Origin: Lacihabitans sp. CS3-21
GTDB lineage: Bacteria > Bacteroidota > Bacteroidia > Cytophagales > Spirosomataceae
Direction: 5' to 3'
Assembly: GCF_024343675.1 (NCBI RefSeq)
Contig: NZ_RJUD01000116.1
Coordinates: forward strand, 1 to 64,000
DNA: 64,000 nt
A program made the translations under genes and the position numbers. The notes below the pieces were generated by a model. The model had not been told where the DNA came from. It worked only from the letters and a program-made list of their open reading frames with translations, and did not search any database. Below are positions 45,496 to 55,555 of this stretch, one piece after another; the stretch's first letter is position 1, and each line of letters begins with the position of its first letter.

Positions 45496-46746
45496 ATGCA
45501 GAGAATTTTGAAAATATGGGTCTTGGGTCTTTGTTTTTCCTCAACAGGAATGGCACAGATTCGTAGTATTGATCCTGACTCGGCATTTGTTGAAGCTAGA
45601 AAGTTGGCCTTTGATGGCAAGAGAAAAGAATCTATTGCTCTATTAAAAACCGTATTATTTAAATATCCCAACTACGATGAAATAAGGCTTTTTTTGGCAT
45701 CCGTTTATAGCTGGGATGAGCGATACAAATCTGCCAAGGCTGAATATCAAATTTTGATAAATAAAGATAATACCAACATTGACTTCTGGGTGCCTTACAT
45801 AAAAAATGAAATCTATGATGACGAACCTTTGTCAGCCATAGAGTTGGCCAAAAAAGCAATGCAAATCTTGCCTGACAAATCGCAATTGGCCATTTTGAAA
45901 GCCACTGCTGAAAAAAACAACAATGAGTTGCAAAAGGCAATGCAATCTATCAATACATTTTTAGAGAAATATCCCGATGACAAAGAAGCGATTGCTTACA
46001 AAGAGAATATTAAAGAGAATTTAGTATCTAACCACATATCTGTGTCCTACTCTGCAGATATCTATAGTGAGATATACGACCCCATGCACTATTACACCGT
46101 GCAATATGGAAAGTTGACCAGCAGAGGCAGTATTATAGCCAGATATAACCTCAACAATAAATTCAAAACTTATGGTTCTCAGTTTGAAATTGACGCTTAC
46201 CCGAGCATTGCCAAAGGCCTTTACGGCTATTTAAACCTAGGATACGCTAAATCCTCGATTTTCCCATCTTGGAGATTTGGAGCTCAAGTGTATAAATCTT
46301 TGCCCAGCAGTTTCGAAGTTTCTGCAGGAATAAGGTCTTTAAAATTTGGTGATGATTTTACCCATATTTATACGGGTTCAGTTGGGAAGTATTTCGGAAG
46401 TTCGTTTGCATTTGTGGTTCCTTACTTTATAAATAGTGCCGAAGGCTGGAGCAAATCTTCCACATTCACTTACCGAAAATACAGAGCCAATGCCGACCAA
46501 TTTTTTGCAATTTCAGGAGGGTTTGGATTTTCTCCTGAAATAAATAGGTTTGGCTTTGACAATGCTTATGAGCCAATAGTAAGCTTGAAATCTCAAAAAT
46601 TTGATATCAGCAATAATTTTAAACTCATTAATAATAAAAATGTGATAGGTGCAGCTTTGTCATTCGTCCGGCAAGAAAGTGTATTTGATCCTGGAAAATA
46701 CTTTTGGATATTTTCGTTTAGGATCAATTCGATAGTCGGATTTTAG
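45496..46746 (+). CDS. YaiO family outer-membrane barrel protein with TPR domain
   Basis: A 416-residue exported protein (signal peptide ending GMAQ). Residues about 30-170 are TPR repeats. Residues 175-416 form the YaiO barrel, with strands such as SVSYSADIYSEIYDP, TRGSIIARYNLNNKF-like and a final aromatic strand. The TPR plus barrel layout parallels PgaA and AlgK/AlgE, which let polysaccharide through the outer membrane. It follows the LtaS-like gene by 45 bases. Confidence 0.82.
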   Translation: MQRILKIWVLGLCFSSTGMAQIRSIDPDSAFVEARKLAFDGKRKESIALLKTVLFKYPNYDEIRLFLASVYSWDERYKSAKAEYQILINKDNTNIDFWVPYIKNEIYDDEPLSAIELAKKAMQILPDKSQLAILKATAEKNNNELQKAMQSINTFLEKYPDDKEAIAYKENIKENLVSNHISVSYSADIYSEIYDPMHYYTVQYGKLTSRGSIIARYNLNNKFKTYGSQFEIDAYPSIAKGLYGYLNLGYAKSSIFPSWRFGAQVYKSLPSSFEVSAGIRSLKFGDDFTHIYTGSVGKYFGSSFAFVVPYFINSAEGWSKSSTFTYRKYRANADQFFAISGGFGFSPEINRFGFDNAYEPIVSLKSQKFDISNNFKLINNKNVIGAALSFVRQESVFDPGKYFWIFSFRINSIVGF

Positions 46747-47063
46747 CTCGTCACGTTATCAAGTTCATGTTTTTTTTATTTAAAAAAATTAACCTTTTGA
46801 CAATTTAAAAACGATAAATATGCGATTCCTAATTTCATTTTCACTTAAAACAAAAACAGATAATTTAGAAAAATATATAGAGATGATTTAAAGCAATTAA
46901 AACAATTAAGGCTATTGAAAAATGAATCAGAATGGTCAAGATAACCAAATGACAAGTATCTATTCCAAATTTTGATAGTAGATTTTTCGAAATATATTTT
47001 TTTTTAAAAAACTATTTGATAAAACTAAATAAACCAGTTTTTCAAATTCAAGAAATTAAAGTT
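46747..47063. other. Gene-free gap before the hybrid kinase gene
   Basis: About 315 AT-rich bases with no supported gene and no exact TAnnTTTG box. It probably holds the promoter of the kinase. Confidence 0.45.
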
Positions 47064-50000
47064 ATGACAGTGAATAATTATAACATATCAAATACCGAAA
47101 AGGAAAGGCTAAAAGCGTTGCTTAACTACAACATTTTAGACACTGGCCCCGAAGCGGAGTTTGATAATATCACAAAATTGGTAGCTTTTATTTGCGAGAC
47201 ACCCATTGCATTAATCTCCCTCGTAGACGAAAACAGGCAATGGATTAAATCTTCGTTTGGTTTTAAACCACAAGACATTCCACGTAAAATGTCTTTTTGT
47301 CAGCATACTATAAGCGGAAAAGAGGTTTATGAAATTCCAGATACTTTAAAAAGCGATGTTTTTAAGGAGAATCCATTTGTAGCAAATGCTCCTAGGATAA
47401 GGTTTTATGCGGGCCATCCGCTCACAACTCCTGAAGGATACAATATTGGTGCGTTGTGTGTGGTAGATAGAATTCCAAAAAAACTCAACGATGATCAAAA
47501 ACTTGCTTTGACTACCTTGGCCAAGCACGTAATGTCTATTTTGGAACTTCGAAATAAAAACTTAATTCTACTTGATAAAGTAGAGAATCTCTCCAAAGAG
47601 GCCTTAGAAAAAATCACGCTCGAACTTGAAAGCTACAAACTGGCATTAGACGAAACCTCTGGTGTAATTATCAGTGACAATAACGGTACTATCATTTTTG
47701 TAAATGATGAAACCTGCCGTACCTCCAAGTACAGTAGAGAGGAATTAATAGGTCAACAAAGTACCATTTTCGACTCAGGTTATCACCCTCAAAGTTTCTT
47801 TGACGAATTATGGAATACTATTTTAAACGGAAATATTTGGAAAAACGAAATTAAGAATTTGGCGAAAGACGGTACAATTTATTGGACAGATACCACCATT
47901 GTACCCTTTATGGATGAGTCGAAAAAACCAAAGAAATTTGTTTCTATAAAAAGGGATATCACCAAACAAAAACGGGAAGAAAATAGAATCGACCAATTTT
48001 TTAGTCTTTCGCTGGATTATTTCTGCGTAGCCAATACCAAAGGCTATTTCGAAAAAATAAGCCCTGCGTTTTCCAGTCAATTGGGTTACACGCACGAAGA
48101 GCTTCTTTCAAAGCCTTTCTTTGAATTTATTCATCAAGAGGATGTGGAAAAAACCCAAAAAGAGATAGAGAAATTGGGTCAAGGAATAAACACTATCAAT
48201 TTCAAAATCAGGTTTAAATGCAAGAATGGTGAATATAAACTCCTGAGTTGGAATGCAACACCTGATAAAGAAACGGGCGTTTTGTATGCCACAGCAAGAG
48301 ACATTACAGATAGCCATAGAATACATGATGAAAACCGAAAACTGTCTTTAGTAGCCAAAGGCACCAACAACATAGTGGTCATAACCGACAAAAATAGAAA
48401 CATAGAATGGGTAAATCAGGCATTTGAAGATTTAACGGGTTACACACAAAATGAAGTAATCGGAAAAAACCCAGGAAGTTTCTTACAATTTAAAAACAGT
48501 GAAGAGAGTACTATTAAAGCTATAAGGAATGCTATGAACAATCAAGAGACTTTTGTAGGTGAAATTCAAAATATAAGTAAAACAGGTAGACAATATTGGA
48601 TTGAATTGAACATCAGTCCAGTTTTTAATGAAAACGGTGAACTTCTAAATTACATTGCTATTGAATCTGATGTTACTGAAAAAAAGAAAAAAGACGCCAG
48701 CATTTCAAATTTAATAGAAACTCAAAATTCAATTTTCAATGGGGTTGGACATGCTGTTATGTTCTGCAATCCAAGTGGAATTATTCAGAGAATCAACCAA
48801 GCAGGCATAGACCTTATGGAATATGCTGAAGATGAAATTGTGGGTAAAATGAGTCAAATAGACTTTCATGATTTTGGCGAGATAGTTGCTCGTTCTATGG
48901 AGCTTTCGCAAGAACTTAGCAAACCTGTTGTGCCTGGCTTCGAAACAATCATTGCCAAAACCGACGCCCTCCAAGCAATGGATGGCAATGAGTGGACTTA
49001 CATTTCGAAATCAGGTAGAAAAATTCCGGTTTGGGTAAGTGTTACTTGCATTAAAAACACTGAAGGAACCATTTTGGGATATTTTAGTGCGGCAGAAGAT
49101 TATACAGTTAAAAAACAAGTTGAACAAAGCTTGATTGAAGCCAAAAATTTGGCAGAACAAGCAGCTCATGCCAAAGACAGTTTCTTAGCCAACATGAGCC
49201 ATGAAATACGTACACCTTTGAATGCCATTATTGGCTTTACCGAATTATTGGCACAAAATACATTAGACCCGACGCTCAAGGATTATGTAAACAACATAAA
49301 CACCGCGGGAGCAAATTTACTGCTGATAATCAATGACATACTGGATATCTCGAAGATTGAATCTGGTCAACTTGTGATAGAATCGCTTCCTATAAACCTA
49401 AAAAGTACACTCAAACATGTGTATGACTTATTAAAAGTAAAGGCATCAGAGAAAAACATAGAGTTTAATCTTTTTCTTGATGCTGATATGCCAGAATTTG
49501 TAATGGGAGATAAAGGTCGTATTAATCAGATTTTGATGAATTTGGCCGGTAATTCCTTAAAGTTCACCGAAAAAGGAGACGTAACAATTTCGGTTAAAAA
49601 AATGGAAGAAACTGAGAAAACTATAAAGTTGCGATTCTCCATAAAAGATACAGGAATAGGTATTCCTGACAACAAAATCAATTCGATTTTCGAACGCTTT
49701 ACTCAGGCCGAAGCCAGTACCACGAGAAGATTTGGAGGAACAGGACTTGGACTAAACATTGTAAAACAACTGGTAGAACTCCAAAATGGGCAAATAAACG
49801 TAACCAGCAAAGTTGGTCAAGGGTCTGACTTCTATTTCATTCTGGATTTTTTAAAAGTAGAAACCCCTAAAAGCGAAAAGGCAACAGAAATTATCCAGCC
49901 TAAGGAAGAATCTCTCGGTCATTTGTCTATCCTTTTGTGTGAAGACAACGAGCTCAATCAACACTTGGCCAAAAGAGTGATTGAAAAGTTTGGGTTTGAC

Positions 50001-50744
50001 TTAGATATTGCTAACAATGGAAAAGAAGGGATTGATAGGATATTGATGAAAAACTATGACCTCATACTGATGGACTTACAAATGTCTGTAATGGACGGTT
50101 ATCAAACTACCATATACATCAGAGAAGTACTCAAAAAAGATATTCCAATTATTGCGATGACAGCTCACTCCTTGGTGGGTGAACGACAAAAATGCAAAGA
50201 CATTGGCATGAATGCCTATGTTTCCAAACCTTTTAAACAAACAGAGCTTTTGGAGCAAATAAAAGCTGTGGTGCATAAAAAGAGCCATATGGACGACACT
50301 AAGGAAGTCTTCCATTCAGTAGAAATTAAAGAAATTTTAGAGCCAGAATTTTCAACTAAAACAGCCAATAACATGGACAATGTTCAAAATGATTCACCTG
50401 CAAAAATAGCCATAGATTTCAGTTATATTGAGGAGCTTTCAGGTGGAGACCAAGATTTCAAACATGAGATGGTAAAACTCTTCATTCAGTCTATTCCAGA
50501 GGATCTTGACAAACTGGAAGATGCCTTAAAAAACAAAGATTCTACAACGATAGCTAAATTGGCCCATCACATGAAGTCTTCATTGTCGATGTTTAAACTC
50601 GACAAAGAAGTGGAGTTTTTGTCAGAGACTGAAAAAAATGCAAAAAACTCGATGGTTAAGGACGAAACATTCATAGAATTTACTGATTTCAAACTTTCTC
50701 TGGCTCATGTTACAGGATTATTGATATCTATGAGTGTACCATAA
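47064..50744 (+). CDS. Hybrid sensor histidine kinase with GAF, four PAS, REC and HPt domains
   Basis: A cytoplasmic 1226-residue phosphorelay protein, with no membrane helix. From the Met at 47064 (16 codons after an earlier in-frame Met) it has a GAF domain (about 12-165), four PAS units (about 190-685, each ending in a D[IVY]T..K-type linker), HisKA with phospho-His H713 in NMSHEIRTP, an HATPase with DTGIGIP (near 862) and GGTGLGL (near 891), a receiver with phospho-Asp D1004, and a C-terminal HPt with H1168 in AHHMKSS. All four relay sites are present. It likely passes phosphate to the response regulator encoded next. Signals could be redox, small molecules or light; no cofactor site is visible. 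Confidence 0.93.
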   Translation: MTVNNYNISNTEKERLKALLNYNILDTGPEAEFDNITKLVAFICETPIALISLVDENRQWIKSSFGFKPQDIPRKMSFCQHTISGKEVYEIPDTLKSDVFKENPFVANAPRIRFYAGHPLTTPEGYNIGALCVVDRIPKKLNDDQKLALTTLAKHVMSILELRNKNLILLDKVENLSKEALEKITLELESYKLALDETSGVIISDNNGTIIFVNDETCRTSKYSREELIGQQSTIFDSGYHPQSFFDELWNTILNGNIWKNEIKNLAKDGTIYWTDTTIVPFMDESKKPKKFVSIKRDITKQKREENRIDQFFSLSLDYFCVANTKGYFEKISPAFSSQLGYTHEELLSKPFFEFIHQEDVEKTQKEIEKLGQGINTINFKIRFKCKNGEYKLLSWNATPDKETGVLYATARDITDSHRIHDENRKLSLVAKGTNNIVVITDKNRNIEWVNQAFEDLTGYTQNEVIGKNPGSFLQFKNSEESTIKAIRNAMNNQETFVGEIQNISKTGRQYWIELNISPVFNENGELLNYIAIESDVTEKKKKDASISNLIETQNSIFNGVGHAVMFCNPSGIIQRINQAGIDLMEYAEDEIVGKMSQIDFHDFGEIVARSMELSQELSKPVVPGFETIIAKTDALQAMDGNEWTYISKSGRKIPVWVSVTCIKNTEGTILGYFSAAEDYTVKKQVEQSLIEAKNLAEQAAHAKDSFLANMSHEIRTPLNAIIGFTELLAQNTLDPTLKDYVNNINTAGANLLLIINDILDISKIESGQLVIESLPINLKSTLKHVYDLLKVKASEKNIEFNLFLDADMPEFVMGDKGRINQILMNLAGNSLKFTEKGDVTISVKKMEETEKTIKLRFSIKDTGIGIPDNKINSIFERFTQAEASTTRRFGGTGLGLNIVKQLVELQNGQINVTSKVGQGSDFYFILDFLKVETPKSEKATEIIQPKEESLGHLSILLCEDNELNQHLAKRVIEKFGFDLDIANNGKEGIDRILMKNYDLILMDLQMSVMDGYQTTIYIREVLKKDIPIIAMTAHSLVGERQKCKDIGMNAYVSKPFKQTELLEQIKAVVHKKSHMDDTKEVFHSVEIKEILEPEFSTKTANNMDNVQNDSPAKIAIDFSYIEELSGGDQDFKHEMVKLFIQSIPEDLDKLEDALKNKDSTTIAKLAHHMKSSLSMFKLDKEVEFLSETEKNAKNSMVKDETFIEFTDFKLSLAHVTGLLISMSVP

Positions 50745-50810
50745 TCATCCAAAAAGATAAACTCATTTTTTTTCAAAAAAGAATTTTCAAAATCTAATAG
50801 TTCAACAAAA

Positions 50811-51209
50811 ATGGAAGATGTAAAGATAATATTGGCAGAAGATAATGACATGTTAAGGAAATCATTAAACTTCTTTCTCGAACAAAAAGGGTTTAAAGTT
50901 GATCAATTTGCCAACGGGCAGGAAGCTTTAGATTCTATTAAAGTAAACAATTACGATCTTATTCTGGTGGATATTAACATTCCCGGCATAAGCGGCATGG
51001 AAATAACACAATACGTAAGATCCGAAATGTATTTGGACACACCTATAATCATTTTCACATCTTCCAACGTAGAACAAACAGAGATTGACTGCTTTGATAT
51101 TGGTGCAGATGAATTCATAGCTAAACCAATAAGTCCATTGGTACTTATTACAAGAATTAATAATCTCTTGAAAAAAAAACGGGCAAAAATTCAATATAAT
51201 TTGAATTAA
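50811..51209 (+). CDS. Single-domain response regulator
   Basis: A 132-residue receiver without an output domain. Acidic pair E10-D11, phospho-Asp D54 in LILVDINIPG, switch residue in FTSS and Lys in AKP are all in place. With no DNA-binding part it must act through protein contact, perhaps with the HEAT-repeat protein or the glycosyltransferase that follow. The kinase with its HPt domain is the obvious donor. Confidence 0.92.
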   Translation: MEDVKIILAEDNDMLRKSLNFFLEQKGFKVDQFANGQEALDSIKVNNYDLILVDINIPGISGMEITQYVRSEMYLDTPIIIFTSSNVEQTEIDCFDIGADEFIAKPISPLVLITRINNLLKKKRAKIQYNLN

Positions 51210-51368
51210 AAGGCTCACGTGGTATTTGTATTTTCCGCTGAAACTTCTCAGAAGTTTGAGCTGGACTTTGCATAAGAAATAAACGACAGAAAGACTTTTA
51301 AGTTCAAATTAAAGGATAGTTAGTAATCGATTGATAACAAGGGTGTTTTTACAATAAAGAGAATAAAA

Positions 51369-52214
51369 ATGGAAGAATTATGGGAATTTTATTATAACAA
51401 AGATTGGATAAAACCATTCTTATTGTATTCTATATATTTCTTTGTTTTCGTTTCTATCACGTTGTTTTCAACCATTGTTGTAATGAGGAGATTAAAACTT
51501 AGAAACCAAAAATTAGAGAAGAGATTTACACCGATCATCGAACACATCTTGAGTTTGAATTTATTTGAAAGTGCCTTCTTTTCAGAATTTTCTGCTTATG
51601 AAAAACTCTTCCGAAATGGAATTTTCAGAAATTTGATGATGGAATCCATCATCAACCTTCACCAAAACTATGATGGCACTTATGCAGAAAACCTAGAGAA
51701 TTTCTATATGGATTCGGGTTTGATAAATGATTCTTACAAAAAACTCAATAGCGAACATTGGCAAATAAAATGTAAAGGGATCAACGAACTTGCCGAAATG
51801 AATGTGGCAGAAGCTTTTGGAGCTCTGGTAAAAATGTCAAAGTCGAGCAATAAAATCTTAACCATTGTAGCTATAAATGCCTGCATCAAACTAAATGGTT
51901 CCAATGGCATTAGGCATTTGGCCCGACATAAACACAGTTTTGATTTATGGACTCAGCTTAATATTCTTGATGCTTTAAAACAAGGAAACCTTGCACATAT
52001 TCAGGGCCTTGAGTATTTACTTACCTCTAAAAATAACTCGGTAATCAGTTTAGGATTGAAAGCTATTTCTTCCCTTAACTTATCCGAAAAAGCTCCTTTT
52101 GTGCAGGAATTGATAGACGATACCACCAATGAGGAAATTCTGACCGAGGCAAAAACCGTACTAAATCGACTAATCGTTCAAAATAACCGCAGTTTAAAAT
52201 ATGAGTTTCAATGA
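51369..52214 (+). CDS. Membrane-anchored HEAT-repeat protein
   Basis: A 281-residue protein with one N-terminal membrane helix (about 16-40) and a cytoplasmic helical array from 95 to 275 made of HEAT-type pairs (e.g. KGINELAEMNVAEAFGALVKM; LNILDALKQGNLAHIQGLEYL). It overlaps the glycosyltransferase gene by 14 bases, so the two are made together. A scaffold joining the response regulator and the synthase at the membrane would fit, but is inference. Confidence 0.82.
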   Translation: MEELWEFYYNKDWIKPFLLYSIYFFVFVSITLFSTIVVMRRLKLRNQKLEKRFTPIIEHILSLNLFESAFFSEFSAYEKLFRNGIFRNLMMESIINLHQNYDGTYAENLENFYMDSGLINDSYKKLNSEHWQIKCKGINELAEMNVAEAFGALVKMSKSSNKILTIVAINACIKLNGSNGIRHLARHKHSFDLWTQLNILDALKQGNLAHIQGLEYLLTSKNNSVISLGLKAISSLNLSEKAPFVQELIDDTTNEEILTEAKTVLNRLIVQNNRSLKYEFQ

Positions 52215-53628
52215 GTTTATAAACATTTTTGTAGATATATACCTGATATTGATATTGCTATATGCGATATTTATTATGAGTTCATATTTAATATTATCTT
52301 GTTTGTCAATCATAGAGTTAAAGAGTTATTTGAAAAAAAATAGCTTTGTCAACTATCAAATATTACTTTCTAGCGAATACGCCCCTGCTTTGTCCTTAAT
52401 AGCTCCAGCCTACAACGAAGGTATGACCATTACAGAAAATGTAAAATCTTTATTATCATTGAGTTATAACAACTATCAAGTAATAGTGGTCAACGATGGC
52501 AGCAAAGACAATTCTATGGAGCTACTCATCAGCACCTATGACCTTATACCAGCAGACCAAGCTTATGATGCCAAAATACCCACCAAAAATGTCAAAGCAA
52601 TCTATCAATCGAGAAATGCAGCTTTCAAAAAATTATTGGTGGTGGACAAAGAAAACGGAGGAAAAGCAGATGCTCTAAATGTAGGAATCAATATTGCCCA
52701 AAATCCTTACGTGGTCTGTATTGATGTGGATTGTATTTTGGACCGGGATTCTTTACTAAAACTCGCCAAACCTTTTATGGAGTCTAGCACTAAAAGGGTG
52801 ATAGCCACTGGAGGCGTAGTGCGAATTGCCAACCAATGTATTATAAAAGATGGCCGATTGGAAGAAATCCATGTGCCAGACAAACTCCTTCCGAGAATTC
52901 AAGTTTTGGAATATTTGAGGGCATTTCTTTTGGGTAGGATGGCTTGGGAAAGACTTGACGGACTTCTGCTTATAAGCGGTGCTTTTGGTGCATTTGATAA
53001 GGAAATTGCTTTATTAGCAGGTGGATACAACACCAAAACCGTTGGCGAAGACATGGAACTAGTAGTAAGAATGAGGAGATATATGCATGAACACGATCTG
53101 CCATATACCGTAAGTTTTATACCCGATCCTTTGTGTTGGACAGAAGCTCCTGAAAGTTTTTCAATCTTTAAAAAACAACGCAGCCGCTGGATGCGTGGCA
53201 CCATAGAAACCCTATGGACACACCGAAAAATGTTCTTCAATCCGAAATTCAAATTACTCGGATTGGTAAGTGTTCCTTATTGGACATTTTTTGAGTTTTT
53301 GGCACCTTTTATAGAATCTGTAGGTCTTATTATCACTTTTATATTTATAGCCTTAGGCATGGTAAACTGGGATTCATTCGTGATCCTTTTACTTTTTGTT
53401 TATTTCTATTCCATCATGTTTTCAGTTTTGGCCTTATTGACCGAAGAACTGACCTACCACAAATATGCCAAAATAAAAGACTACCTTAAGCTACTCGAAG
53501 GTGCTTTTATAGAACCCTTTCATTTCCATTTAATGTCGGTTTTTGCGGCTTTGGTAGGTTATTACGAAAAAATAAAAGGCACGCACGGCTGGGGCGAAAT
53601 GACCCGCAAGGGCTTCAGCAAGAAGTAA
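52201..53628 (+). CDS. Processive family 2 glycosyltransferase, BcsA/PgaC-like
   Basis: A 475-residue membrane synthase. N-terminal helix (about 10-37), GT-A domain with VNDGSKDNS, DxD at D175/D177 (CIDVDC), GEDMEL (E283-D284) and QRSRW (326-330), then three or four C-terminal membrane helices (from about 348). D, DxD, ED and QxxRW together mark processive polysaccharide synthases that polymerise and move the chain through the inner membrane. An extra 30-residue insert lies between the nucleotide site and the DxD. No PilZ domain is present. The polymer is unknown; poly-GlcNAc-like is one option. Confidence 0.9.
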   Translation: MSFNEFINIFVDIYLILILLYAIFIMSSYLILSCLSIIELKSYLKKNSFVNYQILLSSEYAPALSLIAPAYNEGMTITENVKSLLSLSYNNYQVIVVNDGSKDNSMELLISTYDLIPADQAYDAKIPTKNVKAIYQSRNAAFKKLLVVDKENGGKADALNVGINIAQNPYVVCIDVDCILDRDSLLKLAKPFMESSTKRVIATGGVVRIANQCIIKDGRLEEIHVPDKLLPRIQVLEYLRAFLLGRMAWERLDGLLLISGAFGAFDKEIALLAGGYNTKTVGEDMELVVRMRRYMHEHDLPYTVSFIPDPLCWTEAPESFSIFKKQRSRWMRGTIETLWTHRKMFFNPKFKLLGLVSVPYWTFFEFLAPFIESVGLIITFIFIALGMVNWDSFVILLLFVYFYSIMFSVLALLTEELTYHKYAKIKDYLKLLEGAFIEPFHFHLMSVFAALVGYYEKIKGTHGWGEMTRKGFSKK

Positions 53629-53894
53629 GTCTTTCTCAACATCATGGTATAAAACCCAACTATTGTTGCTTTTTATAAAATGACTTTTTGAAGTTAGTAT
53701 ACCCATATCTATGATTACTTTTATTTAAAAATGAAAAATCATTTTTAGGAATAAATATTTGATCAAAATCTCTTATTAAATGAACTCAATAAAAGTCTGC
53801 ATGATGATTTTTCAAATTTAGACTCCGATTTTGATTAAAACAGAAAATTAAATAATTTTGAAAAATCTGAAAATATAGCCTTAGAAAAAAAAGC

Positions 53895-54611
53895 ATGATA
53901 AATAACCTGCCAAACTACATAAGCCTAATTTTCGGGCTGACTACATTTGCAACGTTACAGCTTTTCATTTGGGTGTTAAGAAATTCCAGCAATGAAAACA
54001 CTAGGAAAAAATCAACGACTATTTATATTGGGCTAGTATTGTGGTTGACCATTCAGGCCGTTTTGACGTATAAAAATATCTACAAAACTGGTTTAGATTC
54101 TTTTCCACCCAAAATAATGTTAATAGGGATTTTGCCAGCCATTGTGGCAATTATATTAATGTTTACAACCACAAAAGGCAAAGCATTATTGGACAGTTTA
54201 CCACTCAAAAATTTAACTTATCTGAACATTGTCAGAATTCCAGTTGAGATAGTTTTGTATGGACTGTTTTTGAATAAAGCAATTCCTGAGTTAATGACTT
54301 TTGAAGGAAGAAATTTCGACATTATTGCCGGAATAACAGCACCTTTTGTTGCATATTTTGGCTTTATAAAACAACAAATAAGTAGAAATATAATTCTTAT
54401 TTGGAATTTTATCGGTCTTATACTTTTGACAAATATTGTTGTACATGCTTTGCTTTCAACGCCTTCACCATTACAAAAATTGGCATTTGAACAACCCAAT
54501 ATCGCAATTTTAAACTTTCCTTTCAGTTGGTTGCCAACCTTTATTGTTCCCATTGTATATTTAGGTCACTTCGTTTCTATCATACAATTGTTAAAATCTA
54601 GAAGAGATTAA
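53895..54611 (+). CDS. Seven-helix membrane protein of unknown function
   Basis: A 238-residue integral membrane protein with about seven hydrophobic helices and short polar loops, no signal for export beyond its first helix. I do not recognise the family. It is followed after 126 bases by an ArsR/SRPBCC pair on the same strand. The two palindromes at 54685-54726 separate it from that pair, so it may or may not share their control. Confidence 0.65.
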   Translation: MINNLPNYISLIFGLTTFATLQLFIWVLRNSSNENTRKKSTTIYIGLVLWLTIQAVLTYKNIYKTGLDSFPPKIMLIGILPAIVAIILMFTTTKGKALLDSLPLKNLTYLNIVRIPVEIVLYGLFLNKAIPELMTFEGRNFDIIAGITAPFVAYFGFIKQQISRNIILIWNFIGLILLTNIVVHALLSTPSPLQKLAFEQPNIAILNFPFSWLPTFIVPIVYLGHFVSIIQLLKSRRD

Positions 54612-54684
54612 CTTAGCCAAATCAATAAAACAACGGTAAATAAAAACTAAATTTAATTACAAAAAAATAATTAAAAAAGTTTGT

Positions 54685-54700
54685 GCAACTCAAAAGTTGC
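54685..54700. promoter_or_regulatory. Palindromic operator 1 upstream of the ArsR gene
   Basis: GCAACT-CAAA-AGTTGC, a perfect 16-base inverted repeat. A near-identical palindrome follows 26 bases later, centre to centre. Likely the binding site of the ArsR-type protein encoded just downstream. Confidence 0.6.
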
Positions 54701-54710
54701 ATATATATTC

Positions 54711-54726
54711 GCAACCTAAAAGTTGC
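54711..54726. promoter_or_regulatory. Palindromic operator 2 upstream of the ArsR gene
   Basis: GCAAC-CTAAAA-GTTGC, a 16-base inverted repeat with the same arms as the first. It ends 11 bases before the ArsR start codon at 54738, so a bound repressor would block the ribosome site or promoter region. Confidence 0.6.
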
Positions 54727-54737
54727 GTAATTAAACA

Positions 54738-55058
54738 ATGAAACAAGACATTTTCCAAGCCATATCTGACCCAACACGCAGGGCTATTTTAACTTTAATT
54801 GCCATTCAAGCATTAACTCCAAATGCCATGGCAGAAAAATTTGAAATGAGTAGACAAGGTGTTTCAAAACACATTAAAGTATTGCAGGAATGCGAATTGA
54901 TAAGGCCTGAGCAGTCAGGCAGAGAGATTTATTATCATTTTAATCCAAAAAAAATGCAAGAATTGGACAATTGGATAGCACAATTCAGGAAAAATTGGGA
55001 AACGCAATTTAATCAACTCGATCAAGTATTATCAACATTAAAAAAAACAGAAAAATGA
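54738..55058 (+). CDS. ArsR family winged-helix regulator
   Basis: A 106-residue repressor-type protein: [22 protein letters not shown] start, recognition helix in [19 protein letters not shown], and a C-terminal acidic/aromatic dimer helix. It lacks the metal-binding ELCVCD cysteines, so it is the SmtB-like fold without that sensor site. It overlaps the SRPBCC gene by four bases. Such ArsR/AHSA1 pairs are common, and the regulator probably controls its own operon through the two upstream palindromes. Confidence 0.9.
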   Translation: MKQDIFQAISDPTRRAILTLIAIQALTPNAMAEKFEMSRQGVSKHIKVLQECELIRPEQSGREIYYHFNPKKMQELDNWIAQFRKNWETQFNQLDQVLSTLKKTEK

Positions 55059-55555
55059 ACAGTAATTTACTATTTGACTTCACAGTTGACAAAACTGCAA
55101 AAAAGGTATTTATCACACGAGAATTTGATGCCAACCAATCGCTGGTATGGGACGCTTTTACCACCGCAGAAATCCTTGACCAATGGGTAGCTCCAAAACC
55201 CTGGACATCAAAAACAAAATACATGAATTTTGAAGTTGGAGGACGAAGATTCTATGCTATGGTTAGCCCAGAAGGTCTGGAACGGTGGGCAATTCAACAA
55301 TACACTTCCATTAGCCCCAAGACCAACTTTAAAATGTTTAATACTTTTGCTGATAAAGATGAAAACCCTGAATCGTCGGGATCTGATTGGGATTATACCT
55401 TTAGCGAACAAAACGGAAAGACAAAAGTCAGTATTGTTGTTTATAATGAATCACTAGAACGAATGGAGAAGATGATTGAAATGGGTTTCACCGAAGGATT
55501 TAAAATGTCCATGATGAATCTAGAAAATCTATTAGCCACTTTATCTGAAAAATGA
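55055..55555 (+). CDS. SRPBCC (AHSA1-like) domain protein
   Basis: A 166-residue single-domain protein with the START-like fold: [31 protein letters not shown] at the N-terminus, a central sheet and the C-terminal helix [21 protein letters not shown]1-like proteins bind hydrophobic ligands in a cavity. It is coupled to the ArsR gene and may bind the molecule that relieves repression, or process it. Confidence 0.88.
   Translation: MNSNLLFDFTVDKTAKKVFITREFDANQSLVWDAFTTAEILDQWVAPKPWTSKTKYMNFEVGGRRFYAMVSPEGLERWAIQQYTSISPKTNFKMFNTFADKDENPESSGSDWDYTFSEQNGKTKVSIVVYNESLERMEKMIEMGFTEGFKMSMMNLENLLATLSEK

Noticed and set aside
47016-47063. Earlier Met for the hybrid kinase
   Set aside because: The 16 extra residues are not GAF-like; the Met at 47064 gives a clean domain start.
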